Shown here in pieces: positions 1-9,471 of a stretch of 11,537 nt of DNA (position 1 is the first letter of the stretch; each line of letters starts with the position of its first letter). Under the pieces are notes generated by a model that was not told where the DNA came from, did not search any database, and saw only the letters and a program-made list of their open reading frames with translations. Origin of the DNA: an uncultured Zetaproteobacteria bacterium (lineage in GTDB: Bacteria; Pseudomonadota; Zetaproteobacteria; Mariprofundales; Mariprofundaceae); assembly GCA_913056285.1 (NCBI GenBank), contig CAJXNE010000049.1, positions 1 to 11,537 of the forward strand, read 5' to 3'. A program made the position numbers and the translations under genes.

Positions 1-3987
<3,987 letters not shown>

Positions 3988-4339
3988 GTTAGCTATCCTC
4001 ACTGGAGGAAAAGATTATCAGTAGCAGCCGTCTGAATAAAACCGTGGCTCAATGCAAAAGAACAATATCTGACAATGTGTTTTCCAAAAAAATCTCGCTC
4101 TCACGGAGCAAAAAGGAGGCGCAGACTAGCGAAAAAAGAGAGAATTCTCCAGTCTCACGAAGCAGGCTCAATCAACATGACGTTTTTTCTGTATTTCTTT
4201 GAGGGCTGCCTTTGAAAGGCTTCATGAAATCAATGTTCTGAATACCGACGTATGTCGCGTTACAACTACCCAACGATTGAATAGTAAAACGGTAAAATCT
4301 TCTATTTTGTTATTCAAAGAGGTGAAGGGTGCGATGCGT
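3988..4339 (-). other. Intergenic region and gltB leader (no gene seen)
   Basis: There are 352 nt between the SDR stop and the gltB start, with no plausible gene on either strand; the plus-strand frame entering from 4199 is antisense to the SDR gene. On the minus strand the region holds a short GAGA-ATTC-TCTC hairpin followed by six T (4149-4132). It also holds a second small hairpin, GCTC-CGTGA-GAGC, followed closely by seven T (about 4109-4087). The 11-mers GCTTCGTGAGA (4163-4153) and GCTCCGTGAGA (4109-4099) form a near-identical direct repeat 54 nt apart. A GCCTTTCAAAGGC palindrome lies near 4208-4220. Any gltB promoter must lie here, but I found no convincing -35/-10 pair and recognise no known riboswitch. 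Confidence 0.5.
4131..4150 (-). terminator. Weak intrinsic-terminator candidate after the his/SDR operon
   Basis: On the minus strand GGAGAATTCTCTC is followed directly by TTTTTTC. The stem is only 4 bp (GAGA/TCTC with an ATTC loop), plus a possible G-T closing pair. The T tract is good but the stem is weak, and it lies about 190 nt past the SDR stop. It could equally be a pause or attenuation element in the gltB leader. Confidence 0.25.
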
Positions 4340-5104
4340 TCAGGGCTTCATTTGCCTGGCCATGATGGACAGGCCAAGCTTTCGCGGGATCACTTTCTGC
4401 ATGGCATAAAGCAGTTTATGTCGCCAGCCGGGCACACAGTAACCGCCACCGTTTTCCAGGGTGCGCAGGCAGGCATGAATGATGACCTGGATTGGTGCAC
4501 GGAAAAAACTGCCGGTGCCGGAAGGCATGCCGGACACTACACGAAAACCGGTTGGCGACGGGCCGGGGGCCAGCGTGACGATACGAATACGTCCGTTTAA
4601 CTCGGTTCTTAGTGCTTCGCTCCAGTAGGTGAGCCCGGCCTTGGCGGCGGCATAGGTGCTCATATAGGGCAGGGGATATTCGCCGGCCAGTGAAGAAACA
4701 TTGATGACAAAACCGTCGTTTTTAAGCAGGCCGGGTAGCAGCGCATGGGTTAAAGCAATCGGAGCCTTGAGATCGGTTTTGATGACATCAATTTGAGGTA
4801 CGATGCCGGTCTGCTCAAATGTGCCCCAAATGCCGAAGCCTGCGTTGTTGATCAACCCAACCAGAGGTTCATGTTCGATGGCTGCAATCAGTTCGGATAA
4901 ACCATGTTTGGCATTTAAATCTGCCAATATGATGGCATGCCTGTCCGGGTGTTTCAGTGCATCCAGTGTCATTTGCAAGCGAGCCTTATCGCGACCATGC
5001 AGGATTAGCCGGTAGCCGGATGGCTCCATCTGTTTGGCGAATTCAATACCGAAACCGCCGGATGCGCCGGTGATCAACACGCTTTTTCTTGACTGTTCAG
5101 GCAT
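4340..5104 (-). CDS. Short-chain dehydrogenase/reductase (SDR) family oxidoreductase
   Basis: A 254-residue classical SDR, presumably cytoplasmic and NAD(P)-dependent, of unknown substrate. The Rossmann cofactor motif TGASGGFG is at residues 12-19 and NNAG at 86-89. The catalytic residues are Ser138, Tyr151 and Lys155 (STYAAAK), at the classical SDR positions. The usual tetrad Asn at position 111 appears to be Asp (TDLKAPIALTH). The C-terminal VPGWRHKLLYAM...IPRKL stretch resembles the DltE/YqjQ-like group of uncharacterised SDRs. Its ATG overlaps the end of the histidinol phosphatase gene by 8 nt (ATGCCTGA), which suggests translational coupling, and it is the last gene of the his cluster. 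A role in histidine synthesis is not implied by the family: HisD is an unrelated dehydrogenase. The family call is firm; the substrate is unknown. Confidence 0.93.
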   Translation of the reverse strand: MPEQSRKSVLITGASGGFGIEFAKQMEPSGYRLILHGRDKARLQMTLDALKHPDRHAIILADLNAKHGLSELIAAIEHEPLVGLINNAGFGIWGTFEQTGIVPQIDVIKTDLKAPIALTHALLPGLLKNDGFVINVSSLAGEYPLPYMSTYAAAKAGLTYWSEALRTELNGRIRIVTLAPGPSPTGFRVVSGMPSGTGSFFRAPIQVIIHACLRTLENGGGYCVPGWRHKLLYAMQKVIPRKLGLSIMARQMKP

Positions 5105-5921
5105 GGCTGATGGGTATCATGCACCGTTTTCTGGCTTCAAAGCTGGCGATTTCATGTGTGTGAAAGTTCGATAATTCAGTAAGACAATCATCCATGCCAT
5201 GCCCCACCTCGACAGGGGAATGCGCATCCGAGCCAAATGAAAATGGAATACCCAGCGTTGCAGCTCTGCCGACGATGCGATTGTGCGGATAGATTTCTGC
5301 CACTGGCTTGCGCAGACCAGCTGATGATATTTCCAGCGCCGCACCGGATTGTAATACAGCCTGCAGCATGGCTTCTTCAGCCTGGTGCACGGCCTGACTG
5401 CCTTTGGGGGCGCGATGACCGAATTTTTTAATCAGATCGGGATGCCCGATAATGTCGAACATAGCTGTTTTTGCCGAGGCGGCGACCAGATCAAAATAGG
5501 CCGTATACGCATCTTCGATGTTCCACGTATCCCAGATCTGGATGCAATCCGGGTTATCAAATCCCCAGTCGCCGATATAATGCACTGAACCGATCACATA
5601 ATCCCAATCGTGCGCGGCAATCATATCTTCCACATAGCCTTGTGTACCGGGGTGGAAATCCGCCTCCAGACCGATGCGAATGGTCAATCGATCTGAAAAA
5701 ATTTCACGGGCTTGTTTGATTTCCTGCAAATATCCGTTTAATTCGGAGCGGTGCATGCGCCATGCTTTATCAAAATCGCCAGGCATGGGCGAGTGATCGG
5801 ACATGCCGATTTCGCTCAGACCGGCATCGACTGCCGCCTGCGCATACTCGATCACCGTGCCGGTGGCATGGTTGCAGCGCGGCGTATGCATATGGTAATC
5901 GGGAACCGGTTTGAAATGCAT
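5097..5921 (-). CDS. Histidinol-phosphatase, PHP (HisJ/HisK) family
   Basis: The 274-residue product probably removes phosphate from L-histidinol phosphate, the penultimate part of histidine synthesis. PHP-family metal motifs are in order: DYHMH at 8-12 (His10, His12), the HisJ-like C-N-H-A-T-G at 16-21, SDHSP at 41-45, Glu86 in GLEADFHPG, SVH at 112-114, GHPD at 159-162 and SDAH at 231-234. These match the trinuclear-metal PHP phosphoesterases. The frame is open up to an ATG at 6008, but that 29-residue extension would lie inside hisE. The ATG at 5921, 7 nt after the hisE stop, places the DxHxH motif where the family has it, so I use it. Its ribosome site is weak, and re-initiation from hisE is likely. 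Position next to hisI and hisE supports the histidinol phosphate substrate over other PHP roles. Confidence 0.9.
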   Translation of the reverse strand: MHFKPVPDYHMHTPRCNHATGTVIEYAQAAVDAGLSEIGMSDHSPMPGDFDKAWRMHRSELNGYLQEIKQAREIFSDRLTIRIGLEADFHPGTQGYVEDMIAAHDWDYVIGSVHYIGDWGFDNPDCIQIWDTWNIEDAYTAYFDLVAASAKTAMFDIIGHPDLIKKFGHRAPKGSQAVHQAEEAMLQAVLQSGAALEISSAGLRKPVAEIYPHNRIVGRAATLGIPFSFGSDAHSPVEVGHGMDDCLTELSNFHTHEIASFEARKRCMIPISHA

Positions 5922-5928
5922 GGGCTTT

Positions 5929-6255
5929 CTAACTGTTCTTGTTGCGGGATGCTTTCTCATCGTGGCCGGAAACACCGAAGCGGCGAGCCAGTTCACCCAG
6001 TACATCATCAGAAGATAAGCCTTTCTGAGCCAGCATCACCATGGAATGGAACCACAGGTCGGCGGTTTCATAGATAATCTGTTCGCGGTCATCATTCTTG
6101 GCGGCAATGATGGTTTCCACAGCTTCTTCGCCAATCTTTTCCAGCATTTTATCCGGTTTGGCATACAGGGCGGCCACATAGGAAGCATCGGGAGATTCGG
6201 ATTTACGTGCTTCGAGCACGGCGGTCAGTTCGTCCAGAATATTATTTTTATTCAT
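5929..6255 (-). CDS. hisE: Phosphoribosyl-ATP pyrophosphohydrolase
   Basis: The 108-residue enzyme of step two of histidine synthesis hydrolyses phosphoribosyl-ATP to phosphoribosyl-AMP and pyrophosphate in the cytoplasm. It belongs to the all-alpha MazG-like NTP pyrophosphatase superfamily. Visible signatures are SPDASYVAALYAK at 21-33, KIGEEAVE at 40-47 and the metal-binding ETADLWFH at 63-70, followed by the conserved SSDDVLGELARR at 81-92. Length is normal for a stand-alone HisE. The ATG overlaps the hisI stop in an ATGA, with GAGGAA 8 nt upstream inside hisI, so the two are co-translated. In enterobacteria HisI and HisE are fused in one protein; here they are separate genes. Confidence 0.96.
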   Translation of the reverse strand: MNKNNILDELTAVLEARKSESPDASYVAALYAKPDKMLEKIGEEAVETIIAAKNDDREQIIYETADLWFHSMVMLAQKGLSSDDVLGELARRFGVSGHDEKASRNKNS

Positions 6256-6608
6256 GTCATTGGTTCCTCAATGGTAACCCATGCATCATCCTGCTGTTGT
6301 TTGTAAAAACAGGATTCGCGGTTGGTATGGCAGGCCGGGCCGGTCTGTTTGATTTTCATAAGAACGGTATCGCCATCGCAGTCGAGGTAGATCTCAGTCA
6401 CTTGCTGCACATGGCCGGATGATTCACCTTTTTTCCACTGCTGCTGGCGTGAACGGGAATAATAATGGGCGAAACCAGTGGCTATAGTCTGCCGGAATGC
6501 TTCTTCATTCATCCAGGCCATCATCAATACGCGGCCGGATTCGGCATCCTGAGCGATAGCAGGCACCAGACCGGCATCATTGAATTTGATTGCATGCAAC
6601 AGACTCAT
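6252..6608 (-). CDS. hisI: Phosphoribosyl-AMP cyclohydrolase
   Basis: The enzyme opens the adenine ring of phosphoribosyl-AMP, step three of histidine synthesis. The 118-residue form from ATG 6608 has the family's conserved blocks: RVLMMAWMNEEA at 26-37, the YYSRSRQQQWKKGESSGH block at 49-66 and LDCDGD at 75-80. The zinc cysteines Cys77, Cys93 and Cys100 keep the family spacing of 16 and 7. The frame is open upstream to 6695, but the 29 extra residues (SPFLSFFLWGTKKGQR and so on) are a translation of the adjoining repeat, not HisI, so I reject them. The ribosome site is poor: AAAGGA lies 15 nt upstream and partly inside a hairpin. A three-codon ATG-ATA-TGA frame overlaps the start. No promoter is obvious, so read-through from hemL or a promoter in the repeat is possible. 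Confidence 0.95.
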   Translation of the reverse strand: MSLLHAIKFNDAGLVPAIAQDAESGRVLMMAWMNEEAFRQTIATGFAHYYSRSRQQQWKKGESSGHVQQVTEIYLDCDGDTVLMKIKQTGPACHTNRESCFYKQQQDDAWVTIEEPMT

Positions 6609-6625
6609 ATCATGAACCCGTTGTC

Positions 6626-6648
6626 CTTTCTTTGTCCCCCAAAGAAAG
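6626..6648. repeat. Short perfect inverted repeat upstream of hisI
   Basis: CTTTCTTTG, a TCCCC loop and CAAAGAAAG form a perfect 9-bp stem. It is directly followed by more AAAG-type sequence and abuts the larger inverted repeat at 6671-6771. On the transcribed strand no T tract follows, so it is not a standard terminator. It lies 18-40 nt before the hisI ATG and overlaps the only purine-rich candidate ribosome site. Confidence 0.6.
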
Positions 6649-6670
6649 AACGAAAGAAAAGGGCTAGCGG

Positions 6671-6771
6671 GTAGAGATGAATTCCCTTGCTGCAATGTTC
6701 AAAATAGGTGCGGAATAAAACACGAATTCCGCACAGTTTCCATTTTGAATATTGCAGCAAGGCATCTCTAC
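6671..6771. repeat. 101-bp imperfect inverted repeat between hemL and hisI
   Basis: The left arm 6671-6716 and right arm 6725-6771 are complementary over almost their whole length: GTAGAGATG pairs at the ends, then CCTTGCTGCAAT, then TTCAAAAT, then TGCGGAAT at the tip. The loop is short (aaaacacg). Mismatches are a 5-nt insert in the left arm, one G/A difference and a small internal asymmetry. Weaker pairing may extend outward to about 6664-6779. As RNA it would fold to a long stem 50 nt after the hemL stop. It could be a MITE/REP-like element, an mRNA-stabilising hairpin or a terminator lacking a T tract. No coding sequence is inside. Confidence 0.8.
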
Positions 6772-6821
6772 AAGCGAGGGTCAACCAGCTACCTGTCGCA
6801 TTCTCTGTAATGGAGCTCATG

Positions 6822-8117
6822 CTACAGCTGTGCCAGCGCACGGGCGGCAGCGGCAATGGTGTTGTCGATATCAGCATCGCTGTGGGCGGCGGACATAAAT
6901 GCCGCTTCGTATTGTGATGGCGCCAGATACACGCCTTCATCCAGCATGGCATTGAAATAACGACCAAAAAATTCCAGATCGCAATGGCTACTGACATCCG
7001 TGCAGCTACTGACAGCATCCAGTTCAGTGAAGAAAATGGTAAACATGGCACCGACCTGATTGGCGACAGCAGGCACGCCGGCTGTTTTACAACCGGCCAG
7101 TAGTCCTTGCACGAGTTTGGTGGTTTTGCGTTCCAGTTCATCGTAGAAACCCGGTTCGCGTAAACGTGTCAGTGTTTCCAGCCCGGCGCGCATGGCCAGT
7201 GGGTTGCCGGATAAAGTGCCAGCCTGATAAACCGGGCCATCGGGCGAAATCTGGCGCATGATTTCTTCACGACCACCATAAGCGCCGACGGGTAAACCGC
7301 CGCCGATGACCTTACCAAGGCAAGTGAGATCGGGCATGATGCCGAAACGCTCCTGCGCGCCGCCGAGGCCAACCCGGAAACCGCACATCACTTCGTCAAA
7401 AATCAGTAGCGCGCCTTCGGTATCGCAGATATCACGCAGGGCTTGCAGGAAACCGTTGTCGTTAAGTAACATTACACCGGTATTGCCCGGTACCGGTTCC
7501 ACAATAATGCAGGCAATTTCCCCCGGATTTTCGGCGAATAGCTTTTTGATGGCTTCGATATCGTTGAACGGGGCTGTCAGTGTCAGCTTGGCATAATCCG
7601 CCGGTACGCCGGCGGAATCGGGCTCGCCGAACGTGGCCGCACCGCTGCCCGCCTTGACCAGAAAGCCGTCGGCATGACCATGGTAGCCGCCGTCGAATTT
7701 GATGAATTTATCGCGACCGGTAAAACCGCGCGCCAGCCGCAATGCGCTCATGGTGGCTTCGGAACCGGAATTGACGAAGCGAACCACGTCAATTGAAGGC
7801 ACCAGGTCGACGACAAGCTGTGCCAGATCGATTTCCAATTCGCATGGCGCGCCGAAACTCATGCCAGACTCGGCAGTTTGCTGTACGCCCTTGACGACAT
7901 CGGGATGGGCATGACCGAGAATCATCGGCCCCCAGGAGCCGACATAATCGATATACTGATTGCCATCGACATCCCATACATAAGCCCCGGATGCGTGATC
8001 AAAAAAGCGCGGTGTACCACCCACCGATTTAAAGGCGCGCACCGGCGAATTGACGCCTCCCGGCAGTAATTTGCGGGCTTGATCAAAATCATTTTGTGAA
8101 CGGGTAATCTCTGTCAT
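6822..8117 (-). CDS. hemL: Glutamate-1-semialdehyde 2,1-aminomutase
   Basis: This 431-residue PLP enzyme converts glutamate-1-semialdehyde to 5-aminolevulinate, the last step of the C5 route to haem, sirohaem and other tetrapyrroles. It belongs to class III aminotransferases. Diagnostic blocks are LLPGGVNSPVRAFKSVGG near the N-terminus, NSGSEATMSALRLAR at 116-130, GGYHGH at 143-148, the Asp of LIFDEVMCGFR at 238-248 and the PLP lysine Lys269 in TCLGKVIGGGLPVGAYGG. Length is normal. AAGGA lies 6 nt before ATG 8117 and a sigma-70-like promoter lies just upstream. Use of HemL argues against an alphaproteobacterium, which would normally use ALA synthase. The gene is intact and not overlapping its neighbours. 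Confidence 0.98.
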   Translation of the reverse strand: MTEITRSQNDFDQARKLLPGGVNSPVRAFKSVGGTPRFFDHASGAYVWDVDGNQYIDYVGSWGPMILGHAHPDVVKGVQQTAESGMSFGAPCELEIDLAQLVVDLVPSIDVVRFVNSGSEATMSALRLARGFTGRDKFIKFDGGYHGHADGFLVKAGSGAATFGEPDSAGVPADYAKLTLTAPFNDIEAIKKLFAENPGEIACIIVEPVPGNTGVMLLNDNGFLQALRDICDTEGALLIFDEVMCGFRVGLGGAQERFGIMPDLTCLGKVIGGGLPVGAYGGREEIMRQISPDGPVYQAGTLSGNPLAMRAGLETLTRLREPGFYDELERKTTKLVQGLLAGCKTAGVPAVANQVGAMFTIFFTELDAVSSCTDVSSHCDLEFFGRYFNAMLDEGVYLAPSQYEAAFMSAAHSDADIDNTIAAAARALAQL

Positions 8118-8147
8118 GAACTATCCTTGTATTTAAAAAGTGCCGCG

Positions 8148-8176
8148 ACGTTAGGAAGCGGATCGGTATGTGTCAA
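8148..8176 (-). promoter_or_regulatory. Sigma-70-like promoter for hemL
   Basis: On the minus strand a perfect -35 TTGACA (8176-8171) is followed after exactly 17 nt by TAACGT (8153-8148), which matches three of six -10 positions. It ends 30 nt before the hemL ATG, leaving a short leader with an AAGGA ribosome site. This is the best promoter match in the window. Confidence 0.6.
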
Positions 8177-8277
8177 TTTTCGGCTACATACGCCGCTATA
8201 CTGGTTGATGTGAACAGGCCCTGGCGTTTTTCTACTTTGGCACCACGCACGGCCAGTTGATCGGGTTTCACTTTTTT
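8173..8277 (-). other. Possible programmed -1 frameshift site and 32-codon extension
   Basis: The last sense codons of the Lys/Ala-rich protein read CCA AAA AAG TGA, giving the heptamer A AAA AAG in the correct phase (8277-8271). This is the same heptamer used for -1 frameshifting in E. coli dnaX. Slipping back one base would bypass the TGA and add 32 residues beginning VKPDQLAVRGAKVEKRQG, ending at TGA 8175-8173. The extension keeps a basic character at first. No strong downstream stem is evident, only a 4-bp TGGC/GCCA pairing, and the hemL -35 box overlaps its end. Chance occurrence in an AAA/AAG-rich gene end is quite possible. Confidence 0.25.
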
Positions 8278-9224
8278 GGCTGCGCACGTTTTTCTGCCGT
8301 CTGCTTAGCGGCCAGTTCAGCAGCTTTCACTTTCTCAGCGGAGCGTTTCGCTGTTGCCTGTTCTTTAGCCAGCAGTTTGGCTTTGGCTTTCTCTACAGCT
8401 TCACGTTGGATGGATGCCTTTACAGTCTTTGCTTTTTGAACCGTTGCCGGAGACTGCCGTGTTTCTATCGGGCTTACTGAAGGCGAATCAGGTAATTCCG
8501 CTTGTTTGGCTGCGGTTTCCGGAATACTTTGTTTCTGACTGGAAGCCGCTTGTTCCTGAGTGGAAGCAATTTGTTCGGGCTGTTCCTGAACTCCGCCAAC
8601 CAACCAGTATATGCCACCGGCAATAGCCAGCACAATGAAACCGGCGATTATTATATGGCGACTTCCACTGCGTGACTGCGGTGCTTGATCATCAGTCATG
8701 TCGGGGTGAACCGGAGCCTTTTCTGCCAATGCGACATGGTTCATCTCATCCGGAAACTGGTCAATGCCATCCGGATCGGGTGTTTGATTATCCGGCATGG
8801 TCTGCTGTTGGTTTAGCTGTGGGCTTGCCTGTTCAGCGTGGCCGGTATCGGATAAATCGCTTTCTTGCAGGAAAATCTTATTGGCAGCGTCTAAATCAGA
8901 TGAATCATCTGTGGTTTTATTCCCGGAAGCAATCGCTTCTCCGACATTTTCTGGCATAACCGTTTCCACCGCAGGTTCGGCAGGCTCATCGGAGGGCATA
9001 TCAAATGCACGCATATCGGCGGTGGATAGAAATTCAGATGTATCCTGAAGAACCGGGTCAGCTGGCGAAGTCAGTTCATTGGCTTGCACATTTTCCTGCT
9101 TGTCCGGCAATTCAGCACCCGCAAGCAGGGCATCAAACTCATCCTGAAGCTGGTCGAATAAATCCGGGTCATTGGATGGCTTGTTCTGTGAGTTGCTTTT
9201 GCCATTTGCATCATGCGCTGCCAT
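8268..9224 (-). CDS. Single-pass membrane protein with Lys/Ala-rich periplasmic tail, paralogue of the upstream SPOR protein
   Basis: I do not recognise a named family. The 318-residue product has an acidic, Pro/Gln-rich, probably disordered cytoplasmic part (1-189). One membrane segment follows at about 190-209 (HIIIAGFIVLAIAGGIYWLV), with Arg residues just before it, which predicts N-in topology. Beyond lie a Gln/Ser-rich linker and a charged Lys/Ala-rich helix at 264-318 reminiscent of TolA domain II. Residues 20-34 (PDLFDQLQDEFDALL) closely match residues 28-42 of the upstream SPOR protein, as does DLDAANKIFL at 110-119, so the two look like tandem duplicates, but the SPOR domain is absent here. 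ATG 9224 is chosen over 9272 because AAGGGGA lies 5 nt upstream. A slippery A AAA AAG precedes the TGA. An envelope or division role is inferred from neighbours only. Confidence 0.8.
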   Translation of the reverse strand: MAAHDANGKSNSQNKPSNDPDLFDQLQDEFDALLAGAELPDKQENVQANELTSPADPVLQDTSEFLSTADMRAFDMPSDEPAEPAVETVMPENVGEAIASGNKTTDDSSDLDAANKIFLQESDLSDTGHAEQASPQLNQQQTMPDNQTPDPDGIDQFPDEMNHVALAEKAPVHPDMTDDQAPQSRSGSRHIIIAGFIVLAIAGGIYWLVGGVQEQPEQIASTQEQAASSQKQSIPETAAKQAELPDSPSVSPIETRQSPATVQKAKTVKASIQREAVEKAKAKLLAKEQATAKRSAEKVKAAELAAKQTAEKRAQPKK

Positions 9225-9273
9225 AAGAGTCCCCTTTTTTTCGTCAAGCATGTGTTTGTTGCGTCGCCACACT

Positions 9274-9295
9274 AATTGTCGAGCAATTGTCGAGC
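9274..9295. repeat. Tandem 11-bp direct repeat upstream of the Lys/Ala-rich protein gene
   Basis: AATTGTCGAGC occurs twice back to back (9274-9284, 9285-9295), about 50 nt before the ATG at 9224. Two identical copies one helical turn apart could be a regulator site or a simple slippage duplication. Confidence 0.6.
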
Positions 9296-9324
9296 CACTC
9301 AGACTTCTGCAGGTAGCTCTGTAG

Positions 9325-9351
9325 ATTCAATATGTTGGGCTTTCCTGTCAA
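9325..9351 (-). promoter_or_regulatory. Weak promoter candidate for the Lys/Ala-rich protein gene
   Basis: On the minus strand a perfect TTGACA (9351-9346) is followed after 15 nt by TTGAAT (9330-9325), four of six -10 matches. The spacing is shorter than ideal. It lies in the 247-nt gap between the two paralogues, so the second gene may be transcribed on its own. Confidence 0.3.
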
Positions 9352-9371
9352 CTATCCGCATTTTTAACATG

Positions 9372-9399
9372 AAAAAACAACGCGTTTGCATGGTTGTTT
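9372..9399 (-). terminator. Weak intrinsic-terminator candidate after the SPOR gene
   Basis: On the minus strand AAACAAC pairs with GTTGTTT (7 bp, 11-nt loop), and the right arm runs into further T residues. The stem is A/T-rich, so strength is doubtful. Its place, 73 nt after the SPOR gene stop and before a candidate promoter, fits a terminator. Confidence 0.3.
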
Positions 9400-9471
9400 G
9401 TACGCCGTGATACTGTTTCATACTACGGGGTGGAAATATCCATGCATATCAAACGGTACTTCATTACTGGC

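Noticed and set aside
4199..4600. Plus-strand open frame of 133 codons
   Set aside because: More than half is antisense to the SDR gene, which carries all the family motifs. There is no ribosome site or recognisable product.
5922..6008. N-terminal extension of the histidinol phosphatase to an ATG at 6008
   Set aside because: It lies wholly within hisE coding sequence, apart from the short intergenic gap, and would put 29 non-family residues before the DxHxH motif.
6609..6695. N-terminal extension of hisI to an ATG at 6695
   Set aside because: The extra residues translate the repeat element and have no counterpart in HisI, which begins normally at 6608.
6605..7141. Minus-strand open frame of 178 codons overlapping the end of hemL
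   Set aside because: It is an out-of-frame reading of hemL that runs into the inverted repeat. HemL is conserved to its stop at 6822.
9225..9272. Upstream start (9272) for the Lys/Ala-rich protein
   Set aside because: ATG 9224 has a strong ribosome site at proper spacing; the 16 extra codons include that site and show no match to the paralogue.
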